A stretch of 64,000 bases of DNA from Lathyrus oleraceus (taxonomy: Eukaryota; Streptophyta; Magnoliopsida; Fabales; Fabaceae): the NCBI RefSeq assembly GCF_024323335.1, contig NC_066583.1, positions 272,374,916 through 272,438,915 on the forward strand, read 5' to 3'. Positions 47,630 to 57,489 of the stretch are shown here, piece after piece (the first letter of the stretch is position 1; each line of letters opens with the position of its first letter). The notes under the pieces are model-generated. The model was not told the DNA's origin, ran no database searches, and saw only the letters and a list, made by a program, of their open reading frames with translations. A program made the translations under genes and the position numbers.

Positions 47630-48040
47630 CACTACGCCAAAAAGCGCTTTTAACAGCGCATCTTAGACAGCGCTTTTAACAGAAAGCGCTGTCTAAAGTT
47701 AAAATTAAAATAAAGCGCTGAAAATGTTCCAAGAAAATACTAAAAGCGCTGTCTAAGGGGGGGTCTTAGACAGCGCTTTTTAAAAGCGCTGTCTAAGACC
47801 CCCCCTTAGACAGCGCTTTTTGGAAGCGCTTTTTAATATAGACCTTAGACAGCGCTTTTGATAAAGCGCTGTCTAAAGTCTTTAAATTAAAAAAAAAATA
47901 AAAAAACAAAAGCGCTGTCTAAGGTGGGGTTTAGAAAGCGCTTTTGGAAAGCGCTGTCTAAGGCATACCTTAGAAAGCGCTTTCCACAAAAGCGCTTTCT
48001 AAGGTCTAATAAAAATAAAATTTCAGACCTTAGCGCTTTC
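47630..48040 (+). repeat. Left terminal and subterminal repeats of the CACTA element
   Basis: After the terminal inverted repeat come about a dozen copies of the 13-base AGCGCTGTCTAAG or its complement, many set as inverted pairs. In En/Spm such motifs bind the smaller element protein. A perfect 79-base palindrome is at 47742-47820. Confidence 0.88.
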
Positions 48041-49230
48041 GTTTTCTGTTCATTTGTTTTCCCTCTTCTTCACTCACGCAGTCGTAACCTTCTTCTCCTC
48101 AGTCTCCAACAGCCATAACCTTCTTCTCCAAAACACGACATCACGCATATCACCCTATTTTCCTTCAACTTCCGAAAACCCTAGTTTCTGCCTTCAAGGG
48201 TCCCTCCGCCGTCACCCGCCGCACTCGCCTCTCACCTCCGAACCTCCGCCGTCACCCAAACAATCAAAGGTTGCAGCGCAAGGAGACACTTGAATACGGT
48301 ACGTTCTGCTCTAATGCACTTCCTCTTCTTCCATTGTCAATTACAATAAGAAAAATTAATGAACTCAGTGGGATTTCTGTCATAGAATGAAGTTAGAATG
48401 TTGGAGTGTTCTTGGATTTGTTACTGCAATAGTTTCTTTCTTTTATACTTGTTGCAGTTGTATGTTTTGCCTATGTTAATTGCTCTGCTTGAATGGACCC
48501 GTTGTTGTTTATTATAGCCTTGTATGTGTGCAATTAGATCCATGGCTGAACGTATGTGTATGGGTTGGTGTTAGCATATGGCTGCCCTGTTTCAAGATAC
48601 TTCTTTTTCGTTTTTATTGTTTTTCTTGTGTTTGTGTGTTTTTTCTGAGCTAGGGTGATTCTATGAGTACCATGTTCAATTTCTAAATTGTTTGGAGCCT
48701 CCTTAGGTTTAAAGTTTTTGCAGGCAGTTTATTTATTTGCATGTGCACTTGTGAGACTTTTTAAAGAACTTATGGAAACAACTTATAAGTTATAACATGT
48801 CCATAAGTTGTTTTCAGCTTATTTATTTGCATAGAGTATAATAAGTGCTTATGCCTTAAGTACTTATTTATTGGATATAGAGTCTAAATCAAATATTTGA
48901 GAATTAAAGTGAGGATTATTACAGCATATAGGATGGTAGAAAGCTCTTCCTGCACAAAAATTTACAATTCTTGTTATAAAATTGATAATTGAAAATGTTT
49001 AGGGTTTAAACTTTAGGTATTTCCTGGTGTATGATTATTGATAATTATACCTGAAAAACTATCCAACCGGCCCATGATAAACAATGTCCAAGCAAGAATA
49101 TGCAACCCCATGTCCAATTTTGATTTTTTGTTGAAGAGGTGATGTTTTCTTGCATTTGAATAGGTACTTTTTTTTCTTTTTAACTGTGAAAGTGTTGTTC
49201 ATCTCACTTTCATTCTAAAGTAGGAAAACC
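48041..49230 (+). other. 5' untranslated region of the CACTA transposase, probable intron
   Basis: From about 48050 the sequence becomes TC-rich and leader-like. A donor-like ACG-GTACGTTC lies at 48299 and an acceptor-like CTAAAGTAG ends at 49223, just before the transposase ATG. These would define a 925-base leader intron. A short open stretch at 48054-48293 has no domain. The intron needs transcript evidence. Confidence 0.45.
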
Positions 49231-52200
49231 ATGGATAAAACATGGATCTGTGCCGATCGAATGACCAAAGAGTACGAGAGTGGGGTTTTGGAATTCGTTA
49301 AGTATGCTGTTCAACACGCTGAAAACCCCAGACGAATGCATTGTCCTTGCTTGCGTTGTTGTTATATTGGTAAGGTTGACGCACATGGATTGAAATCGCA
49401 TTTGCTGAGGCATGGAATTGATCAAAGTTATCAGTGTTGGATATTTCATGGTGAGAAAATTAACGAGAATGTTGAATCGAGTGGAAAAAGTAGTACGACC
49501 TATGCTTCATACGACAAAGACACGGAAACATACGATTGTGATCGAGTTGAAGAGATTGTAGAAGCACTGGAAGAAGATCTTCATGATTGTCCTGAAATGT
49601 TTGAGAGGATGGTAAGCGATGCTGAGAAACCGTTGTACAAAGGTTGCACTAAATTCTCAAGACTTTCTGCGGTATTAAAGTTGTACAACTTAAAGGCGGG
49701 TAATGGATGGTCGGATAAAAGTTTCACAGAGTTGTTGGCCCTTATGAGAGAAATGCTACCGGATGATAATGTTCTTCCTAATCGAACCTATGAGGCAAAA
49801 AAAATGTTGTGCTCTATTGGCATGAGCTATGATAAGATACATGCTTGTCCTAACGATTGCATTTTGTTTCGTAACGAATATGCAATGTTAACTGAGTGCC
49901 CTAAATGCGGTTTGTCTCGATATAAGAAAAGATTATCTCCCGCAAAAGTCTTATGGTATTTTCCGATAATTCCGAGATTTAGGCGCATGTTTCGTAGTGA
50001 AACCGATGCAAGACATCTTACTTGGCATGCAGATGAAAGAATTATTGATGGAATGTATCGGCATCCGGCTGATTCACCACAGTGGTCGAAGATTGATAAT
50101 GATTATCCTGAGTTTGGATCAGAAGCAAGAAACCTTCGATTGGCATTATCTACTGATGGAATGAACCCACATGGTCTTCAAAGTATCTCACATACCACAT
50201 GGCCTGTGATTCTTATGATTTATAACCTACCTCCGTCGCTATGTATGAAGCGTAAGTACATGATGTTATCTATGTTAATCTCTGGGCCTAAACAACCAGG
50301 GAATGACATAGACGTATACTTGACACCTCTGATCGAAGATTTAAAGATTTTGTGGGAGAACGGTGTGGAGGTTTATGATGGATATAGGAAAGAAAGTTTC
50401 AATTTGAGGGCGATGTTGTTTGGCACAATTAATGATTTTCCAGCATACGGGAATCTATCTGGGTATAGCATTAAAGGTCAACGTGCGTGTCCTGTTTGTG
50501 AAGACGGAACCGATACGATTCGATTGGAACTTTGCCAGAAGAATGTGTTTCTCGGTCATCGTAGATTCTTACATTCTAAACATCACTACCGTGGGTGGAG
50601 AAAAGCATTCAATGGAGACACCGAACATCGTAGAGCTCCACCCGCATTGTCAGGTGAACAAGTTTTTGAAAAGGTGAAAGATGTGCGTACTGAGTTTGGC
50701 AAGCCTTTTGCACATAAGATTGTGAAAGGTGGGTGGAAGAAAAGGTCGATATTTTTTGAATTGCCATATTGGAAGTCTTTGTACGTGAGACATTTTCTCG
50801 ATGTTATGCATATTGAAAAAAACGTATTTGAAAGTGTTATCGGTACATTACTCAATATAAAAGGCAAGTCTAAGGATGGCCTTAAAGCAAGGGAGGACAT
50901 GTTAAAAATGGGAATGAGAACTGAATTAGCACCCGTGAAGAAAGGAAGACGAACATATCTACCACCTGCTGCTTTTACTTTATCTAGAAAGGAGAAAAAA
51001 ATTTTGTGTAAGTCTCTGAGTGAAGTTAAGGTTCCAGAAGGATACTCATCTGATATCAGAAGACTTGTTTCTATGAAAGACCTCAAGTTGAAGAATTTGA
51101 AGACACATGATTGCCATGTTATAATGGAACATTTTCTACCGATAGGTATACGTTCTATTTTGCTTGAAAAAGTAAGAAGTGCCATAACTAAATTGTGTTT
51201 TTTCTTTAGGTCAATTTGTAGTAAGGTGATCGATCCCGAGATCTTACCAACACTACAAAAAGAGATTGTAATTACCTTGTGTGAGCTTGAAATGTATTTT
51301 CCTCCGTCTTTTTTTGACATAATGGTTCATTTAGTTGTTCATCTTGTGAAAGAGACACAGTTGTGTGGACCAGCTTATATGAGATGGATGTACCCTGCTG
51401 AACGGTATATGAAAATATTAAAAGGGTACGTGAAATCCCGAAGTCGACCAGAGGGTTGTATTGTTGAACGATACATTGTTGAAGAAGCTGTTGAGTTTTG
51501 TACTGAATATTTGTCTAACGTTCAATCGATTGGACTCCCCAGAGCTCAGATTTTCGACAAAATGGAAGGTAAAAAATTAATTGGGAATAAAATTGTGACA
51601 ATATCAAGGGATGAACGGGATCAAGTTCATTTGTATGTTCTGCACAATAATAATGAGGTTGAGCCATATGTTGAAATGCACAAGGATGTACTCCGAAGGT
51701 TAAATCCGAACAGAAATGAAAATTGGATAGTTATAGAGCACAATCAAAGTTTCATACAATGGTTGAAGGATCATATTTATTTGAAGCGCTCTTCAGATCC
51801 TTCTTCGGTAACAGAAAGGTTGAGATGTTTGGCGTATGGTCCAAGTTTGCATGTCTTTTCTCATAGCGCATATTCAATTAATGGATACACATTTTATACC
51901 AAAGAACAAGATGATAAGAGTACTATGCAAAATAGTGGTGTCACCGTGCTAGCTGAAGCAATGCATATATCAAGTATGAAGGACTTAAACCCCAAATATG
52001 CAAATTTGTCATATTTTGGAGTTATTGAGCATATTTGGGTGTTTGATTACGAGAAGTTTCAGATTCCCATCTTTGGTTGCAAGTGGGTGAATAGTAGTGG
52101 CATACGAATGGATAAGTCTGGATTTTTGCAAGTTGATTTTACTAGGGTGGGGTACAAAGATGAACCTTTTATTCTAGCATCTCAAGCTAAACAAGTGTTC

Positions 52201-52476
52201 TATGTGAATGACCCGAAGAGTACAAAATGGTCTATAGTGCTTTTCTCTAACAAAGTGACTGATGATAGCGGTGTCGATCAATGTGATATTGATGTTGAGA
52301 ATGAGTCATGCATTAGACGGAATGAGTTGAATAGAAATGATGAAGTTGAGGATCTTATACCGGATGAGTCATATATAAGAAACGATCATAATGAGGGAAT
52401 TTGGATCAATTCATCCGTACGCATTGCTAAGAAACAAGTGATTAATATTCCAACAAAGAAAAGAAAGAGATGTTAG
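49231..52476 (+). CDS. CACTA transposase, Tnp2/TnpD type
   Basis: A single uninterrupted ORF of 1081 residues, about the usual full length for plant CACTA transposases. Residues 1-78 form the transposase-associated domain (HCPCLRCCYIGK, HLLRHGIDQSYQCWIFHGE). Residues of about 200-430 form the Tnp2 core (Transposase_21), with ECPKCGLSRYK near 223, LALSTDGMNPHG with Asp309, and PGNDIDVYLTPLIEDLKILW. The core continues with FLDVMHIEKNV holding Asp524. A DUF4218 region lies near 620-750 (FPPSFFDIMVHLVVHLV, MYPAERYMKILKGY). A DUF4216 region lies near 920-1000 (FGVIEHIWVFDYEKFQIPIF). The C-terminus ends in a basic TKKRKRC that could be a nuclear signal. The protein cuts the element at the CACTA ends in the nucleus. 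The ATG at 49231 is chosen because the associated domain begins there. Which acidic residues are catalytic is inferred. Confidence 0.93.
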   Translation: MDKTWICADRMTKEYESGVLEFVKYAVQHAENPRRMHCPCLRCCYIGKVDAHGLKSHLLRHGIDQSYQCWIFHGEKINENVESSGKSSTTYASYDKDTETYDCDRVEEIVEALEEDLHDCPEMFERMVSDAEKPLYKGCTKFSRLSAVLKLYNLKAGNGWSDKSFTELLALMREMLPDDNVLPNRTYEAKKMLCSIGMSYDKIHACPNDCILFRNEYAMLTECPKCGLSRYKKRLSPAKVLWYFPIIPRFRRMFRSETDARHLTWHADERIIDGMYRHPADSPQWSKIDNDYPEFGSEARNLRLALSTDGMNPHGLQSISHTTWPVILMIYNLPPSLCMKRKYMMLSMLISGPKQPGNDIDVYLTPLIEDLKILWENGVEVYDGYRKESFNLRAMLFGTINDFPAYGNLSGYSIKGQRACPVCEDGTDTIRLELCQKNVFLGHRRFLHSKHHYRGWRKAFNGDTEHRRAPPALSGEQVFEKVKDVRTEFGKPFAHKIVKGGWKKRSIFFELPYWKSLYVRHFLDVMHIEKNVFESVIGTLLNIKGKSKDGLKAREDMLKMGMRTELAPVKKGRRTYLPPAAFTLSRKEKKILCKSLSEVKVPEGYSSDIRRLVSMKDLKLKNLKTHDCHVIMEHFLPIGIRSILLEKVRSAITKLCFFFRSICSKVIDPEILPTLQKEIVITLCELEMYFPPSFFDIMVHLVVHLVKETQLCGPAYMRWMYPAERYMKILKGYVKSRSRPEGCIVERYIVEEAVEFCTEYLSNVQSIGLPRAQIFDKMEGKKLIGNKIVTISRDERDQVHLYVLHNNNEVEPYVEMHKDVLRRLNPNRNENWIVIEHNQSFIQWLKDHIYLKRSSDPSSVTERLRCLAYGPSLHVFSHSAYSINGYTFYTKEQDDKSTMQNSGVTVLAEAMHISSMKDLNPKYANLSYFGVIEHIWVFDYEKFQIPIFGCKWVNSSGIRMDKSGFLQVDFTRVGYKDEPFILASQAKQVFYVNDPKSTKWSIVLFSNKVTDDSGVDQCDIDVENESCIRRNELNRNDEVEDLIPDESYIRNDHNEGIWINSSVRIAKKQVINIPTKKRKRC

Positions 52477-52700
52477 TGACTTAGGTAAATTATCCATGGT
52501 TTCTTTATGTTTTTTTTCATTTGTTTTGATTATAAGTTATATGTGGTAATGCATGATTTCATTATATTTTTGTATTCAATTGCTTTGATTATAAGTTATA
52601 TCTGATAATGCATGATTTCTTTATTTTTTTGTTTTCAATTGTTTTGATTATAAGTTATATTTGATATTTGATGGTTTCCTTGGTTTATTACAGGTTAGAC

Positions 52701-55700
52701 ATGGCTGATGACCAACATGAGGAAGTTAGTAAAGTATCCGCGGAAGAAGAAATCCGAAGAGGCATCACAGTAATGCGAAGGGTGGTCCAAGGAAGATCTC
52801 GAGGCATCATACTAGATGTCTCTTGGAACAACCAGGGACAACTTATAGAACCTAATGGGCATACCTTAACTAGTTTCATCGGTGCACTAGTAAGGAATGA
52901 AATTCCCATTACATGTGATGATTGGAGAAATAAAGAGTTGAAAGAGTCCAAAGAAAAAATTTGGAGTGAGATAAAGGTACAATCATTTGGCCCTTAATTA
53001 TACGGTATCAATTATGTTTTTTTCAATTACCGATACTAACTATCAATCTGTATGTTTTTCTTAGCGATGTTTTAACATCGAAGAAGAAAGAAGAGGGTTT
53101 TGCATGAAATTGGTCGGAAAGCTTCTTAGAGGGTTTCGGACATTTTTATCATCCAAGTTCCTTAAGGATGCGGATGGTAATTTTGTGGATGCGGAGCTTC
53201 CTAGAAAATATGAAAGTTTGATATCGGCTGAAGAATGGGAAGCTTTCAAATCCAAGAGACAAGACCCGACTTTTCAAAGAATAAGTGCTACGAATCGGGA
53301 AAGAGCATCAAGTCCCGCATATCCGTACCGAAAAGGACGTGTCGGATATGGACGCTTAGAACAATCCATGGTAAGTATTTATAAATTGCGAAAACAAATT
53401 TGTTCATCATATATTAGTTTTATCTGATCAAATTGTATGACTTAATGTGTAGCTGCAGAAGGAGGAAAGTTCAGAAACATCTCTTCCTGCACATGTTTTG
53501 TGGAAGGAAGCCCGTGTGGGCAAATCTGGAGTTCCACAAGAAGAAGTTTTAAACGTATACCAGAAATGTGTAAGTATAATATTTTTTCATTAATTGAATA
53601 ACATTTTTATACACATATTTGACAAGTATACGGTATTCATCTGATTTTTCAGGAGGAGCTATCTCAGTCTCTATCTCCCGATGATACTAAGAGCATACTT
53701 AGTCGGGCATTAGATGTCCCTGAGTATTCTGGTCGGGTGAGGGGTAAGGGATTTGGAGTCACTCCGACCTCCCTCAGTGTTAGAAAAGGAAAGGCTCCTA
53801 GTAATCGGGAGCTTCATGCAAGATTGGAAGCCATGCAAGCTGAGCTTGATGCATTGAGGAGAGAAAGAGAGGCTAGCGCCTCAACGGTATACAGAGATGC
53901 TTCGGACAAAAACAGTATCAACTGTACCTTTCAGCCGAACATTCCAGAGGTAATTACATATAATTGTCTTAAATTGAACTATTTGCTTAAATTATGTATT
54001 TGACATATATACACATTAACGATTTCTTGTTATTATTGGTTTTAGGGCATTTCCCATTGTCAGCTGTATTTGTCGTCACCACACTATCGGATGGTTGGCA
54101 AGGGAAAAGTGCATAACGTTAGCGGAGTATTACTCCACACTAGAGAGCTCCCTGCTGGATGTTTGAAGGTATCAGTTGATATTGCAGTTGACCCGAATGC
54201 ATTATTACCATATCCTAGCGATGATTCGGATGCAACAACGGTGCACGAAGCAGTAGGTTCGTTTGTTGCATGGCCGACAAACCTCATATGCGTAGGATAT
54301 GAGGTATGCTTAAAACTTATGTTAACTTTAATGTGTATATTCAAAGTTTAAAATTTATGCTTAAAATTTTACTTACATATTTTCCTTGATTATGTTAAAT
54401 AGACTCCCACAAAATCCAAATCAAGAAAAGAGGTAATATACAATTATATGACATATATTCATGAAAGTTGTTACATTCTTAATTTGATCTAACTATTTAT
54501 ATGACATGTAGGTTCAAGAAAATGAGGTTAGCAATGCCTCCGCACAACAAATAAAGGAGGTTAGGAACGCCTCCGCACGGGTAAAAAGTTCTGGTGCTAA
54601 GAAGACCGTAGCTAGGAAAAAACCTACCACCAAGTATAGGTCGTGCCTCAGGACATTTCTAGAGATGACCGATATACCGACCGGAGGTGTTCGGACTATA
54701 CATATGGAGGAAGGGATTTTCGGCTTTGATTACGACCAAATGATTGGTAATGAAGACTTCATGCAAGTTTTTGGTCATGAAGAAATCGGCGTCAACATTG
54801 TCAATACATATATTAGGTAAATCCGGTCTACTTTGTTTTATTAATTAAACAACTTATGTTAATGATGTTTACTTTATGTTAATCCGGTTTACTTTATGTT
54901 TCAAAAGAGGTGTTAATGATGTTTTTATATTAGGTTTTTGTATGACAAATTGATGCGCCCCAATGATTTGGACGAGTCATTCGGATTCTTAGCACCCGCG
55001 AGCGTCAACTTAGGTTTAATCTTAAGTAGACCGCATACCGTGACGGAGTATGTTCTTCGGATCCTCATGGAGAATAAAGATGCGGAGAAGTTGTTTTTTA
55101 TACCGTTTAATACCGGGTTAGCATTTCATTCTAAATTCATCTATTATAATTATTTTCCAAGTTACCATCTAACATTTGCCTAATCATTACAGTGGACATT
55201 GGTTGTTGCTCGCAATCAATCCTATCCGAGAAATTGTGTATTATCTTGACTCGTTAGGAAATGATTGGACAACATACCCGGATATGAAGGACCTAATTGA
55301 CACGTAAGTGAGAATGTTCAAAATTTTTCTTAGTTTATGTGAATTGTTCTAATTGCTTCATTTTTATTTTATTAGCGTCCTACAAGCTTTTCGGGCCCAA
55401 CGAGATATCCAAACCTCAAGGAGGAGCGCCAACCGCATTACATGGATTAAAGTGGCGGTATATTTTTAATTACCACATTTTTTATTATATTAGTGATGAC
55501 ACTTGATAAAACTTAGGATTTATAATCCATATTTTTTTTTCATGTAGTGTCCTCAACAACGTAATCAAATAGATTGCGGGTATTTCGTGTTGAGGTTTAT
55601 GCGGGATACTCTTGCTTTGGGCCGATTAGTGATTCCCACCGATGTATGTATTTCTAACCTATGAGTTATTTTTATATTTACACATATCTCATATAATTAA

Positions 55701-55843
55701 ATAGTTGGAATTAATTCAAAATATGTTATATTATTATGTAGTACTTTGAGGAATTCAAGTGTGCATTTTATACAAAGGATCAAGTGGACGAAATCAAAGA
55801 GGAGTGGTGTCAATTCATGATAGAGCTCAAAGTTTTTTCATAA
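52701..55843 (+). CDS. CACTA second protein: Transposase_24-like region, DUF8039-like region and Ulp1-type protease
   Basis: Predicted from splice signals as 12 exons: 52701-52976, 53065-53370, 53453-53569, 53653-53949, 54046-54303, 54403-54432, 54512-54816, 54934-55116, 55193-55303, 55376-55457, 55548-55643, 55742-55843. Every boundary is GT-AG and all join in frame to 720 codons. Residues of about 20-190 resemble the plant En/Spm Transposase_24 family (RGIILDVSWNNQGQLIEPNG, ISAEEWEAFKSKRQDPTFQ). A short coiled coil follows (LHARLEAMQAELDALRRERE). Exon 5 resembles DUF8039. Residues of about 500-720 are a C48/Ulp1 cysteine protease, with His593 in GGHWLLLAINP, Asp610 in YYLDSL, and Gln659 and Cys665 in QQRNQIDCGYF. 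The first half probably binds subterminal repeats, as TnpA does; the protease would cut SUMO- or ubiquitin-like conjugates. An acceptor just before the ATG suggests a leader intron. Exon 3 could start six bases later. Confidence 0.85.
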
Positions 55844-56130
55844 ATTTGTGTAATTAATGTGTACATTTGTAGTATATGTAATGACTTGTAAATGTGTACA
55901 TAAATTTGTATATATTTTGATACTAATTGTCATATTTGTAAATGTGTACAAAATTGGTTTGAATTGGTATATATATATATTTGTTAGCCAAAAATTGGTA
56001 GAAAAAAGGCCAAAATGGCATGTATAAAATGTGATAACTGTCTGTCAAAATCTGGTTGAAAACAGGTAGAAATTCTGGTTTATAAACCTGGAAAAAATGG
56101 GATTTAAAACAAAAGCTACAAAAATTTTCG
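55844..56130 (+). other. 3' flank of the CACTA second gene
   Basis: AT-rich sequence with repeated GTGTACATAAATTTG-like phrases and a short TA run near 55972. It probably holds the polyadenylation region; I cannot pick a site. Confidence 0.4.
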
Positions 56131-56617
56131 TATACATTAGACAGCGCTTCTGTAAAAAGCGCTGTCTAAAGGGGGGGTTAGAAAGCGCTTAAGGCAAAAG
56201 CGCTGTCTAAGGGGGGGGGGCTTAGACAGCGCTTTTTGAAAAGCGCTGTCTAAGCCCCCCCCCCTTAGACAGCGCTTTTGCCTTAAGCGCTGTCTAAGGT
56301 ATACCTAAAAAAATTAAAATTGGGGGGGCTTAGACAGCGCTTTTTGAAAAGCGCTGTCTAAGCCCCCCCCCCCCCCCCCCCCCCTTAGACAGCGCTTTGG
56401 CCAAAAGCGCTGTCTAAAGTATACCTAAAAAAATTAAAATAGGAGGGTCTTAGAAAGCGCTTTTGGTCAAAGCGCTGTCTAAGGGGGGGGCTTAGACAGC
56501 GCTTTTAAGATTTAAAAAAGCGCTGTCTAAACCTTTAGCAGCGGAGGTTTAGACAGCGCTTTAAAGCGCTGTCTAAGGCCAAAAAAAGCGCTGTCTAAGG
56601 TCTTGTTTGGCATAGTG
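56131..56617 (+). repeat. Right terminal and subterminal repeats of the CACTA element
   Basis: Inverted and direct copies of AGCGCTGTCTAAG, separated by G-runs and C-runs of 7 to about 22. A 120-base inverted repeat with one mismatch and a 2-base centre lies at 56178-56297. The phrase GTATACCTAAAAAAATTAAA starts at 56299 and again 120 bases later at 56419, so this block is tandemly duplicated. It ends in GGCATAGTG. Confidence 0.88.
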
Positions 56618-56620
56618 AGA

Positions 56621-57489
56621 GGTAACCTTGGTGGTTCATTCTGGTTGTTGGCGGATTTTGCGGTCTTCTACCTACTACCCGGTGGTTGTAAATCCTTTTT
56701 TCTCACTCTGTTCCTCAGCAGAATTTGTTGGCTTCTACCTACGAACCGGTAGTTGTAAGTCCTATCTTTGTGGTCTTCTACCTACCAACCGGTAGATGTA
56801 AACTCCCTTGTTCTCCCCTTGGTGGAGTGAACCCTTTGTGCTCATCCTAGTCGATGACGGTTACCTTTTCTGTGGTTTTCTACCTACATACCGGTAGATG
56901 TAATCCCCTCTTTGCGGTTATCATTATCCAGTTTTCGGTATTGATAGTCCTGTTCCTTTTTGGATAATTGATTTGATTAAGCAATCTTATCCCCAGCGGG
57001 TCTTCCCCCTTCCTTGTGGATGATTGCTCCGAGTAAGCAATTTTATCCTCAGTGGGTCCTTTTTCATTCACCGTTTGCCGGTAATGTTTGTGGTTTCCCC
57101 TTTTGATTGGTCATCTTTGCATACCTAGTCTGGTATCCCGATGCTTTTCATTTTCGGTCGATTTATCCTTTAACAACCTACAAACCGGTTAGGATAATCT
57201 TCCATGCGAGTGTATTATCTACGTTTTGACGGCTATAGATAATATATCTCATGCGCTCTTTGGTCGAAGTCTCGTCCTTCCCAGTCGAGTAAGATTCGTA
57301 TTCCTTGTGGAATCGAATGTCCATCCTTTAACAAGTTTGCTTTCGCTCTCTTCAGGATGATGAGTGTTTTGGAATACAAACCAATTCACGCTTTGGTCGG
57401 TCACCTGTTTCATGCCTACAACCCGGTATCTTTGGTGTTCCTTCCTGTCTGCTCCCTGTCGTAACCTTGATCCCCAGTGAGCCACCTCT
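56621..57489 (+). repeat. 3' non-coding region of element B, right of the CACTA element
   Basis: Continues the sequence interrupted at 47629. Phrases of the form CTACCTACnAACCGGTAG plus TTGTAAGTCC recur at about 56675, 56738, 56778 and 56881, with CATCCTAGTCGATGACGG at 56841. These are cousins of the two-part repeats in A and C. No gene is seen. Confidence 0.7.

Larger units (their letters stand above)
47630..56617 (+). mobile_element. CACTA (En/Spm-type) DNA transposon, structurally complete
   Basis: Begins CACTACGCCAAAAAG and ends with the inverted counterpart CTTGTTTGGCATAGTG, flanked by AGA on both sides. It is 8988 bp. Both subterminal regions are packed with copies of AGCGCTGTCTAAG in both orientations. 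It encodes a Tnp2-type transposase and a second multi-exon protein, both unbroken by my reading. It lies in the 3' non-coding region of element B and is therefore the youngest layer. Confidence 0.93.

Noticed and set aside
50586..51320. 244-codon minus-strand open stretch
   Set aside because: Antisense to the CACTA transposase, without recognisable motifs.
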